Source of the DNA: Skermania piniformis
GTDB taxonomy: Bacteria > Actinomycetota > Actinomycetes > Mycobacteriales > Mycobacteriaceae
Direction: 5' to 3'
Length of the DNA stretch: 64,000 bases
Assembly (NCBI RefSeq): GCF_019285775.1
Contig: NZ_CP079105.1
Span: 1,302,001 to 1,366,000, forward strand
In this document: positions 56,757-64,000 of the stretch, one piece after another
Position numbering within the stretch: the stretch's first letter is position 1
Layout: each line of letters begins with the position of its first letter
Notes under the pieces: model-generated
Databases searched by the model: none
What the model was told of the DNA's origin: nothing
What the model saw: the letters and a program-made list of their open reading frames with translations, nothing else
Made by a program: the position numbers and the translations under genes

Positions 56757-59700
56757 ATGCTGATCATGGATGATGGCTGCGTGTCGACTGATCAGGCCGA
56801 CCTCGAGCAGGCACGTGCCGACTACGCCGTTTGTTTGCGTACGCTCAAGAAGGCGACCGTTGCCGCGTATCGATTCGTCCAGGACGAGGATCTTTCGTCG
56901 GGGCAGGTGGCACGTGCGATTGGAGTAGCGCCGGCGACGTACCGGCGTTTGATCTCCGACGGTGACGTTGTCGGCTGGAAGCCGCCGAGTCAGAGGCTGT
57001 GCGATGTAGTCGACCGCTTCGTTGCCGAACGGTTCACTGTCAATTTCGAGCTGGGTGTCCGTCGGCGTGAGCTGGAGCAAGCGAGAAAGACCCTGAATGC
57101 CGCGGAACTCGCCTATCAAGCAGTATCGGATAAGCGCGACTTGCGAGAGGCGAGGAGTGACGCTCACGGCGCTCCGTTGATCGCCTACCTTAGGGCGCTG
57201 ACTACTGCGCTGGCCGCGACGTCGCCGTGGCTGCCGTTCACGGACATGGCAACGGGGTTCCAGGGACGAAAGGTGACCGTCAGCACTGATCCGCCGGAGT
57301 CGGCGGGATCGGCTGAAGTGTATGACGATTCATCACCGACGCTTCGGGGCGACGTGGCTTGGCAGCAGGCGGTAGCGACAGTGCCGGTCGTCGTTGTCCT
57401 TGCCGACGCGGGGTTCGGTAAGACGTGGCAACTCCGGCGCCACGCGCGATCGATCGGTGAGGACGGCCTCGTCGCCCTGGAGCGGGGCGACGATCCCCTT
57501 CGAGTTACGATCCCTCTTTTTGTTCATGCCGCCGAACTGGCGCGACGCTGGCGCACATCTGCGAATCCCACAGACGCGGTGCTGGCCGCTGCTGCGGCCG
57601 AGATCCGCGCGATTGGACGAGCATCTACGACATCAGAGCGTGAGCTGCTGCGCGACCGGATCGACGGGAATGGCCCAGCGGTCGTACTCATCGACGCGTA
57701 TGACGAAATCTTTGAGGATACCGACCGGAGTGCGTTCCGCCAGGCAGTGCAGTGGCTCCATATACAGGCCGGGCCGCGCCTCCAGGTAGTGCTGAGTGCC
57801 CGCCGGGCGGGCTACGACGATCCCTTCGATCATCGGAACGACGCTCCTGCCCCGCGCTACATGATGCTTGGGCTTCTTGAAGAGTCACAAGTCCGTCAGC
57901 TGTGGTCATCCTGGTTCGAGGTGCGTGGACGCTCAGTTCCCCGCGCACGGCTGGAACCGGCGATTACCCCGGTGTCGCCGCTGCGGCGGTTTGTTCAAGT
58001 GCCATTGATCGCCGCCTTCTGCGCATGGGTCGCCGAGACTGAAGTAGTTGCTCCGACACGTGCCGGACTCTACCGACAGGTTGTGGACCGCTTTATCGCC
58101 CAGGCGTGGAAGGTTGATGCGAGCTATCCAGCGACCGGCGTCCAGAGGCAGGATGGCGCTCGACGGGCCGCACACTTGGCGAGCCTGGGATCATTGGCGT
58201 GGGCGATGGCAACCGGCGTCGGCTGGCGCGACGCGGTTCAGGTTGAAGTATGCGACGCGGTTCTGGCCCGCGAAGGGCCGCAACCATTTCCGGGACGGAG
58301 TTATGCCTGGGCGCCGATCCGTGAGATCGGCATCCTTGTGCAACCTGGGACCAGTAGCAGCCAGCCGCTGGGTGACGGCCCCGTGACATGGGTTCACCGC
58401 AGTGTGCACGAGTATCTTGCTGCCACCCGCCTGATCGGCATGACCATCGAGGATGTTGCAGCGATCAAGCAGCGCTGCTGGTTTCATCCGGCTTGGGCGA
58501 ACGTGCTCGATTTCGCGATCGGTCTTGAAGCCGATGGTGGTGAGCCCGCCGACACAGCAGTTGTCACAGAGATAGTTCACGAGGCTGCCGTGAGCGACGG
58601 CGACGGGCTCGGGTGGTTCGCGTCGGTACTCGCGGCGGCCAGCGGCGGTCTTCCACCCGATCAAGCTAGTCGGGAGGACGTGATCGATCGGATTTGGCGG
58701 CTCTGGAGTGGCGGCCTGATGACGTCGGTGCATCTGGCGCGCGTTCTTGCGCTGGTCCCTGAGGCCGACGAACAGCGAATCGTCAACACATTGCTCGACA
58801 GTCTCGCAGGGACAGGTGCGCGGCAGGAGGTGTGGGATTCGATCGCGTGGTGTGGGCCGGTCGGTCGGGGGACGCTCGCCGAGCTCGTTCGGGAATCGCC
58901 CGACGGTGCGGGTACCACCAGGGCTCTCCACAATGTCGACCCTCCCCGAGCGTTGGCGGCACTGTCAGAACGCATTCGTCGAGACCTGCCGTTGCATTCG
59001 GCGGACAACTCCGTTCTGAAAGAGGTCGGCACCGCCGACGTCGAACTCCTGCGGCAGCGCTACCTCGACGACACGACATCCGCGCAGCGTGCCGAATCGT
59101 ACGCGTCAACACGATCAGCTGCGGCTCGCGCCGTTTTCACCAGCCCAGGGCTCTTGAAGAGCGATGACGCACGTGTGCGAGCTGTGGCAGCGCACGGTCT
59201 TGGAATCTGGTATCGCAACGACATCGATCGTGAAGGATTCGATAGTCTGCTCGACTTAGCAGTCGACGATCCGGATCCACAGCTGCGACTTCAGGTTCGT
59301 TCAATACTCCAGACGATTGCGATGTCCGTGCCGTGGGTCGAGGAACTCATTGGCGGCGCATTCGCTGCGTTGTATGCAGATCGCTCACAGCCGGATATCC
59401 AGGATCTGGAGACCCTCGCCGAGAATCTGATGACCAATGGGCCAGCGTTCTCGAAAGCGCTGACGATGATTCTCGTCGAACCACGACTCCTTACCGGTCC
59501 CGTGGTGCCAGCGATCCAGCATGTGACCGCTCGCGCGCTGATCGGCGAACTCGACGTCATCGCGACGCGTGACATTCTGACGATTGGAGGGCCCCTCATC
59601 ATCGGGCTGGCCGCCGACAGAATTCGGCGGGACGACATCCATGCAGCCGCTGCTGCCCAGATTGCCGTCGGGCTCTGCTTCGCGGCTAAGGACGATGCCG

Positions 59701-59966
59701 AGGTCTACTCGGCCGTCGTCGAGGCCGCCGGAAAACACTCGCACCTGTTGCTGGAAGCTGCCCTTCGAGTGCATTCCGGCCGGGCCGAGGCACGGTTAGC
59801 GATACTGCTCGATGCGATGGTCCGGCTCGAACGTCGAAACCCGCAGGCGATTCGGGTGTGGACAGCGGCCGTCCGGGCACTCCTGCTCGAACTCGACTAT
59901 GACGCCCGCCACCAGTTCCAGGCGCGGTGCATCGAGGCAACCAATCACGTGATCGGCATGCAGTAG
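56757..59966 (+). CDS. STAND/NACHT-like NTPase with N-terminal helix-turn-helix
   Basis: 1069 residues. N-terminal helical part with an HTH-like segment (about 47-70: LSSGQVARAIGVAPATYRRLIS). The NTPase follows: Walker A ADAGFGKTWQLRRHA (Lys222, Thr223), Walker B VVLIDAYDEI (Asp313, Asp316, Glu317; the acidic pair typical of NACHT) and sensor LQVVLSARRAGYDD. After about residue 560 come many short helical repeats, HEAT-like, probably the sensor. STAND ATPases of this type often act in phage defence or as signal-gated regulators. No catalytic effector domain is seen. ATG 56757, ATG 56766 and GTG 56781 are all possible starts; there is no strong Shine-Dalgarno sequence. GC is lower than in the core genes. 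Confidence 0.85.
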   Translation: MLIMDDGCVSTDQADLEQARADYAVCLRTLKKATVAAYRFVQDEDLSSGQVARAIGVAPATYRRLISDGDVVGWKPPSQRLCDVVDRFVAERFTVNFELGVRRRELEQARKTLNAAELAYQAVSDKRDLREARSDAHGAPLIAYLRALTTALAATSPWLPFTDMATGFQGRKVTVSTDPPESAGSAEVYDDSSPTLRGDVAWQQAVATVPVVVVLADAGFGKTWQLRRHARSIGEDGLVALERGDDPLRVTIPLFVHAAELARRWRTSANPTDAVLAAAAAEIRAIGRASTTSERELLRDRIDGNGPAVVLIDAYDEIFEDTDRSAFRQAVQWLHIQAGPRLQVVLSARRAGYDDPFDHRNDAPAPRYMMLGLLEESQVRQLWSSWFEVRGRSVPRARLEPAITPVSPLRRFVQVPLIAAFCAWVAETEVVAPTRAGLYRQVVDRFIAQAWKVDASYPATGVQRQDGARRAAHLASLGSLAWAMATGVGWRDAVQVEVCDAVLAREGPQPFPGRSYAWAPIREIGILVQPGTSSSQPLGDGPVTWVHRSVHEYLAATRLIGMTIEDVAAIKQRCWFHPAWANVLDFAIGLEADGGEPADTAVVTEIVHEAAVSDGDGLGWFASVLAAASGGLPPDQASREDVIDRIWRLWSGGLMTSVHLARVLALVPEADEQRIVNTLLDSLAGTGARQEVWDSIAWCGPVGRGTLAELVRESPDGAGTTRALHNVDPPRALAALSERIRRDLPLHSADNSVLKEVGTADVELLRQRYLDDTTSAQRAESYASTRSAAARAVFTSPGLLKSDDARVRAVAAHGLGIWYRNDIDREGFDSLLDLAVDDPDPQLRLQVRSILQTIAMSVPWVEELIGGAFAALYADRSQPDIQDLETLAENLMTNGPAFSKALTMILVEPRLLTGPVVPAIQHVTARALIGELDVIATRDILTIGGPLIIGLAADRIRRDDIHAAAAAQIAVGLCFAAKDDAEVYSAVVEAAGKHSHLLLEAALRVHSGRAEARLAILLDAMVRLERRNPQAIRVWTAAVRALLLELDYDARHQFQARCIEATNHVIGMQ

Positions 59967-60159
59967 AGGCGCGTCCGTCATCGACCAGCCTCGGTGAGAT
60001 CGATCCTCGCCTTCCGCGCGACACGGGTCCTCGAAACCCGTTTCCGGCACAAGAAACACCTCAAAACACGCCTTCTGATAGCGGGTACCTCAGGGCCCGA
60101 ACCACTGCGTCGCGGAACGAGTCCCTGGGCAACGTCCACGTCGATGGTTGTGAGGCCCC

Positions 60160-61611
60160 ATGAACAAGAAACACGTCCAACCCGGCTTGTCGGCCGCTTT
60201 CGGCCGCTTCAACACGGCCGGCCGCTATCCGGGGTACACCGCGTTCTTGGCCCGGCACGGCCTGCGGGCCGAGATGATCGTGACCGAGGAGGATTTCGCG
60301 AGCCTGCCGCCGATGACCAAGGAAGACTTGCTGGTCGCGTGGCCGCTCGGGGAGCAGCTGGAGCAGCAGGACGCCAGCGAGCCGTCGATGGTGGTGGCCA
60401 GCTCGGGCTCGTCTGGTCAGCCGATCTACATGCTCCGCGGAGCGGGATCGTTCCAGACTGGGATCGAGGTGTTCGACCGGCTGTTCCGGAACGTGTACGG
60501 AACCACGTCCCGGTCGACGCTGGTGATCGTGTGTTTCGCGTTCGGCACGTGGGTGGGCGGCACATACGTGTTGCTGGCGTTGCTCGCGCTGCGCGCTCGT
60601 GGTCACCGGATCACGGTGATTCCGCCCGGAGTAGATCTCGCGTCGGCGCGGGACGCCTTGGTCCGGCTGGGGCCGCTGTTCGAGCAGGTGGTGATCGCCG
60701 GGTATCCGCCTCACGTCCGGGAAGTGCTGGATCAGACACCCGCCGAGGCGCTGTGCCAGGACATCCGGTTGCTGATCGGTGGTGAGCCGACCAGCGAAGA
60801 CGTCCGTGACCACATGCTCGGGCGGCTCGGACATCCAGTCGCGCCCGAGCTGGTCACCGCTGTGTACGGGGCGTCCGAGCTCGCGTTCGTCGGCAACGAA
60901 ACACGGCTGACGATCACCGTGCGGCGGGCTGCCCGCGATGATGCCCGGCTGGCTGCCGTCGTGTTTGACAATGGCCGTCCGGCGTCGGGCTGGAGTGGCG
61001 TAGCCGGTGACGAGGACCTGGTGCAGCCGACGCTGGTCGAGTACGACCCGACCGTCTGCTTCATCGAGGCCGACGAGGACGGGTACCTGTTGTTCACGGT
61101 CGAAGCGACGGTGCCGCTGGTGCGGTACCGGGTCTACGACCAGGGCGCGGTGTTCGATAGCGACGAGTTCGCTGCCGTGCTGCGTGCGGCTGCCCGTCCC
61201 GACCTTGCGGCACAGGTCAACCCCGACGCCGGCTATCTCGTGATGTACGGACGCACGGACGTTGCCGCGATCTTCGGTGGGGCGAACATCTTTCCGGGAC
61301 AGATCCAGCCGGCCCTCGATGACCCCGTATTCGCCGATCACGTGACCGGGAAGTTCGTCGCATCGATCGTCGGCGGCCGGCTCCAAATCCGCGTCGAACT
61401 CGGCGACGGTGTCACGGCTGATGATCAGCTGGCGGTACGGCTGGCTCGGGCTGTCAGCGACAAACTCATCCGCACGTGCAGCGAGTACCGGGTTCTCCGG
61501 GAACGAGGCAGCGTGAACACCGAGCCGGTGATCGTGCTCGATCCACACGGGTCTCCCGCGTTTCCATCGACCCCGAAGCAGCGGAGGGTTGATCCCGATT
61601 CCGAGACGTAG
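60160..61611 (+). CDS. PaaK-like AMP-dependent ligase (phenylacetate-CoA ligase family)
   Basis: 483 residues. Adenylate-forming fold: the P-loop is SMVVASSGSSGQPIYML, then YGASELAFVGNETRLTI (A5-like) and the hinge/C-terminal domain LVMYGRTDVAAIFGGANIFPGQIQPAL. Such enzymes activate an aryl or fatty acid as an acyl-AMP and transfer it to CoA or a carrier. GTGAGG 7 nt before the ATG supports the start. It lies alone, with no other phenylacetate genes around, between the STAND NTPase and a double-TetR regulator; the substrate cannot be told. Confidence 0.85.
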   Translation: MNKKHVQPGLSAAFGRFNTAGRYPGYTAFLARHGLRAEMIVTEEDFASLPPMTKEDLLVAWPLGEQLEQQDASEPSMVVASSGSSGQPIYMLRGAGSFQTGIEVFDRLFRNVYGTTSRSTLVIVCFAFGTWVGGTYVLLALLALRARGHRITVIPPGVDLASARDALVRLGPLFEQVVIAGYPPHVREVLDQTPAEALCQDIRLLIGGEPTSEDVRDHMLGRLGHPVAPELVTAVYGASELAFVGNETRLTITVRRAARDDARLAAVVFDNGRPASGWSGVAGDEDLVQPTLVEYDPTVCFIEADEDGYLLFTVEATVPLVRYRVYDQGAVFDSDEFAAVLRAAARPDLAAQVNPDAGYLVMYGRTDVAAIFGGANIFPGQIQPALDDPVFADHVTGKFVASIVGGRLQIRVELGDGVTADDQLAVRLARAVSDKLIRTCSEYRVLRERGSVNTEPVIVLDPHGSPAFPSTPKQRRVDPDSET

Positions 61612-61650
61612 AGCGACCCTTCGGTCGCCACCCCGAAATCTTCGACCTAT

Positions 61651-61683
61651 GACAGCACCGCGTGAGTCTCACGCTGTGCTGTC
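61651..61683. terminator. Hairpin between convergent PaaK-like and TetR genes
   Basis: GACAGCAC/GTGCTGTC arms (61651-61658, 61676-61683) with an inner GCGTGAG/CTCACGC stem, one C/T mismatch. The TetR stop lies inside it. A smaller stem GCGACC-CTTC-GGTCGC (61613-61628) follows the PaaK-like stop. Confidence 0.5.
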
Positions 61684-63006
61684 ATGCGTGATAACCCCGT
61701 GCAGCACGAGTCTGTTCACGATCGCCATGACTTCTTCGCCGGACTCTTCTCGGCGGCTCAGGCATCGGAAGATGATGTTATTGGTGTAGGCCGCCGCGAT
61801 CTCGACCGCCGCCACGTCAGAGGTGATCGCTCCACTGGCCTGGCCGGCTTCGATCGTCTCGACGATCAGGCCGGGGAAGAACATCGCCTCTCGCAGAAGG
61901 GTCGAGTCAACCTGCCCCTGCGATCGTTGCACGCTCATCACGAGAGCCATCGCCTCGATGAAGGTGGGGTCGGCGACGATGAGTTCGGCAAGGCGAAGAC
62001 CGTAGCGTTCGATGATCTGTTTGGGCTTGCGACGGACTTTGATATCACTCGTGACGCGCCGTCGGAGCGGCTCGAACATCGGCTCCAAGCCGGCGGCGAC
62101 GATGTCGACCTTCGACGGGTACAGCGCGCGGAGCAGATCGAGATCGACACCCGCCGTAGCGGCGATGTGCGCGCGCTGAGTCGAGTAGTAGCCGCGCTGG
62201 CCGAACTCGATCCGCGCCGCATCGACGATCGCCTGCTCCGGGTCGTCCGGGAGGTCGCGCTCACGCTGCGCGTACTCGCTCATCGCCGCCGTTGCGAGCG
62301 GCGCAACGACGTCGTCGATGTGCTCATGGGTCTGCTCGACATCCATGATCGAGGCGAACAGCGCCAGCACAGCGTCGCCGAACAGCTCCGGCGACACCGC
62401 CTCGGGATCGAACCGGGACCGCAACACCAGGCCCTCGACCAGCGCTGTCATCACGACGGCCAGCTTGTCCAGGGTGAACGGCTGTCGCAGGCTCGCTCCC
62501 CACGATCGCAACATTCCTTCGGTCGTCTCGTGCGCGATCCGAAGGAGGTCGCTATAGCTCGCCTTGACCGATCTGACCGCGCGCTTGTTGTCGCGAGCGA
62601 CCGCACAGGCAACGATGCGCAGCTGCGTGTCTTCTTCGTCCCGCACACGTTCGTAGTCCCAGCGACAGATGTCCCGAACCAACTGCCGCGGGTCCCCGAT
62701 CGCTGCGGCGGACTGCGCGGCTACCACGTCTTCGACCCGTGCCCGTAACTTCGGATCTCGGTGGTCGAGCAACGTGTCCAGCAGTTCGGCGATGAAGGCA
62801 GCCTTGCCGCCGACGACCCCAGCACCAGACCTGGTCGAAAAGGCAGTGTGAAAAGTCTGCCCGGAAAGGCCCGCACTCTCCGCGACTTGATCTACCGTCA
62901 GGCCGCTTAACAGCAGGCCTTCGTCACTGCTCGCGAGAACTCGCCGACCTGCCTCCAACAGCAGGGACCGTGTCGGTACACGCCTATCCCTCGGTAACAC
63001 GTCCAC
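61669..63006 (-). CDS. Tandem double TetR-family regulator
   Basis: 445 residues, twice the usual TetR length, made of two complete modules. Module 1: HTH at 37-56 (LTVDQVAESAGLSGQTFHTAF) and a ligand domain to about 225. Module 2 from about 256: IVDAARIEFGQRGYYSTQRAHIAATAGVDLDLLRALYPSKV with its HTH at 278-297, then a second ligand domain. GTG start 63006; no strong Shine-Dalgarno sequence. It should bind DNA as a double-headed protein, and the sequence upstream has four CTGAG/CTCAG half-sites. Converges on the PaaK-like gene, which it may control. Confidence 0.85.
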   Translation of the reverse strand: MDVLPRDRRVPTRSLLLEAGRRVLASSDEGLLLSGLTVDQVAESAGLSGQTFHTAFSTRSGAGVVGGKAAFIAELLDTLLDHRDPKLRARVEDVVAAQSAAAIGDPRQLVRDICRWDYERVRDEEDTQLRIVACAVARDNKRAVRSVKASYSDLLRIAHETTEGMLRSWGASLRQPFTLDKLAVVMTALVEGLVLRSRFDPEAVSPELFGDAVLALFASIMDVEQTHEHIDDVVAPLATAAMSEYAQRERDLPDDPEQAIVDAARIEFGQRGYYSTQRAHIAATAGVDLDLLRALYPSKVDIVAAGLEPMFEPLRRRVTSDIKVRRKPKQIIERYGLRLAELIVADPTFIEAMALVMSVQRSQGQVDSTLLREAMFFPGLIVETIEAGQASGAITSDVAAVEIAAAYTNNIIFRCLSRREESGEEVMAIVNRLVLHGVITHDSTA

Positions 63007-63376
63007 CTCTTGCCTGAGTTCAACAAAACCATCCTGCTCAGAACTGAGTCCTGCCTCAGATCGGTCTTGACCACAAACTGGCTCATCGTAGACGAGGGTG
63101 TAGGCGTGGTGTAGATCCGCGTGAGTGGCTGGACTGGCGCGTCGATGCCGGGTAGGTGCTCGACGCTACTACCTTCGCCCGGCCTGATCCGACCACGTTT
63201 GTCCGGCTCGACGAACTCGGTCTCGAAGTGATCATTGCTCTGGAAAGCCAGGGCCGAAGGCGGAGGCGACAGGTGAGCGCGCCTTGCAGGCTATCGAAAT
63301 TTCGATTGCGATTCTGCGGAAGGTATTTGTAGATGGGAAAGAGTGAGCGGTTGCCGCTCGACGCCGGAGAGGGCGC
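63007..63376. other. 370-bp intergenic region with operator-like half-sites and a palindrome
   Basis: No credible gene. It contains CTGAG (63014), CTCAG-AA-CTGAG (63037-63048) and CTCAG (63055), grouped within 60 bp of the double-TetR start, and a perfect 14-bp AT-rich palindrome ATCGAAATTTCGAT at 63293-63306. Confidence 0.5.
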
Positions 63377-64000
63377 TCACGGTTCTCGACGATGTCGTCC
63401 TCGATAGCAGGTCGGGGATTCATCGACATCCGTATTGTGCTCGCGATCGGCGACGATATGGCCGATCTCCAGCTGCTCGCGAATGGTGAGCAGCAGGTCG
63501 GCAACGTCGTCGTCGCCGCGCGCACGGTAATCCCCGATGATGCCGGACACCGGAGCGTCGGCGGGCAGTTCGACCGCGCCGGCGAGCGCAACACGTGCCG
63601 CGGCGGGATCGGATGTGGGTGGTGCTCCGACCAGCGTGAGGGCGTCGGCGAGGGAGTCACCGACCTGGTCATGTGCCTGCTCGAAGCTGAATCTGCGGTT
63701 GTCATGGATGATGAGAAACACCTCCGTGCCGGCCGTCACGTCTTCGTCCAGAAGGAATCGACGGATAGTGCCGAACGACGGCTGGATACCGGTCCATGCA
63801 ACCGCCTGGGGGCCGAGCCGGGAATCGAGCTGTACGGTCCGTCCTTCTTCGAGACCGAGGATCGTTGCAATCGCGATCGGCGCGACGGAACCGCTGCCAC
63901 GAAGGTGATCGGTCGTGATGCGCACGCGATATGCCCACGCGTCAGCCTGGCGGAACAGCCGCCGCGTTCGCCTCGGTGACTTTCGCGCAGTTCTTTCGCC
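63377..64000 (-). CDS. C-terminal part of an unrecognised protein, 5'-truncated
   Basis: The frame is open to the window end, so the gene starts beyond it; about 207 codons are visible. The visible sequence (RRLFRQADAWAYRVRITTDHLRG; GLEEGRTVQLDSRLGPQAVAWTGIQPSFGTIRRFLLDEDV; EVFLIIHDNRRFSFEQAHDQVGD) looks like the C-terminal beta-rich domain of a large multidomain protein, perhaps a helicase-type one in a defence locus, but I do not recognise a family. A start at GTG 63925 would make a 182-residue protein but removes coding-like sequence. Confidence 0.6.
   Translation of the reverse strand, partial: GERTARKSPRRTRRLFRQADAWAYRVRITTDHLRGSGSVAPIAIATILGLEEGRTVQLDSRLGPQAVAWTGIQPSFGTIRRFLLDEDVTAGTEVFLIIHDNRRFSFEQAHDQVGDSLADALTLVGAPPTSDPAAARVALAGAVELPADAPVSGIIGDYRARGDDDVADLLLTIREQLEIGHIVADREHNTDVDESPTCYRGRHRREP

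Noticed and set aside
63232-63705. 157-codon minus ORF
   Set aside because: Overlaps the 3' part of the edge gene in another frame and runs into the intergenic region; Arg/Ser/Pro-rich shadow.
56530-64000. Direct repeat of the tRNA-Met 3' end as an attachment site
   Set aside because: No second copy of the GTTCGAGCCCCGCCCGCCCC segment was seen in the window; the other border, if any, is outside.

Overview
This is a high-GC actinobacterial chromosome segment, most likely from the Mycobacteriales (Nocardia/Rhodococcus/Skermania-like). GTG starts are common. Many genes begin a few bases after a TANNNT -10 box (leaderless). From memory of the M. tuberculosis map, the order holA, rpsT, ATP-grasp/alpha-E/transglutaminase, lepA, GH15 trehalase, subI-cysTWA, cysH-sirA, hemW, hrcA-dnaJ2-rsmE-phoH-ybeY-CNNM-era, amidase, recO-uppS, zur-smtB, glyS, TPM protein, dgt, dnaG, tRNA-Asn follows the Rv2413c to Rv2341 block. 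Functional calls rest on motifs read from the translations; no searches were run.

Layout. 1-9.8 kb: holA end, rpsT, the three-gene ATP-grasp/alpha-E/transglutaminase cassette, a PemK/MazF-like protein, lepA, a GH15 trehalase-like enzyme and two tiny membrane proteins. 9.8-21 kb: sulfur region. A sulfate ABC importer (subI-cysT-cysW-cysA) is followed by an inserted module of sulfatase, Stf0 trehalose sulfotransferase and formylglycine-generating enzyme, then a frameshifted HAD-NADAR gene, then cysH and sirA on the other strand. Both sulfur operons are preceded by short leader peptides ending near a Cys. 21-45 kb: housekeeping core with hemW, an HNH/DUF222 gene under a LexA box, heat-shock regulator and chaperone, ribosome-maturation genes, era, recO, uppS, a Phd-VapC pair, zinc regulators, glyS, dgt and dnaG.

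45-56.5 kb: CorA, a TetR regulator, a kinase-like DUF4032 protein, then a coupled run of a LytS-type sensor, a LytTR regulator, a small membrane protein, two SSS symporters (the second with its DUF485 partner) and acetyl-CoA synthetase. This looks like a sensed acetate/monocarboxylate uptake and activation locus, with a CRP-like site before the DUF485-actP-acs part.

56.5-64 kb: beyond a tRNA-Met(CAT) gene the content becomes accessory and lower in GC. It holds a 1069-residue STAND/NACHT-like NTPase with an N-terminal helix-turn-helix, an orphan PaaK-like adenylating enzyme, a protein made of two TetR modules in one chain, and the 3' part of an unrecognised large gene. This is the most likely place for an undescribed system. 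The sulfur leader peptides and the HAD-NADAR fusion are the other main points of interest.
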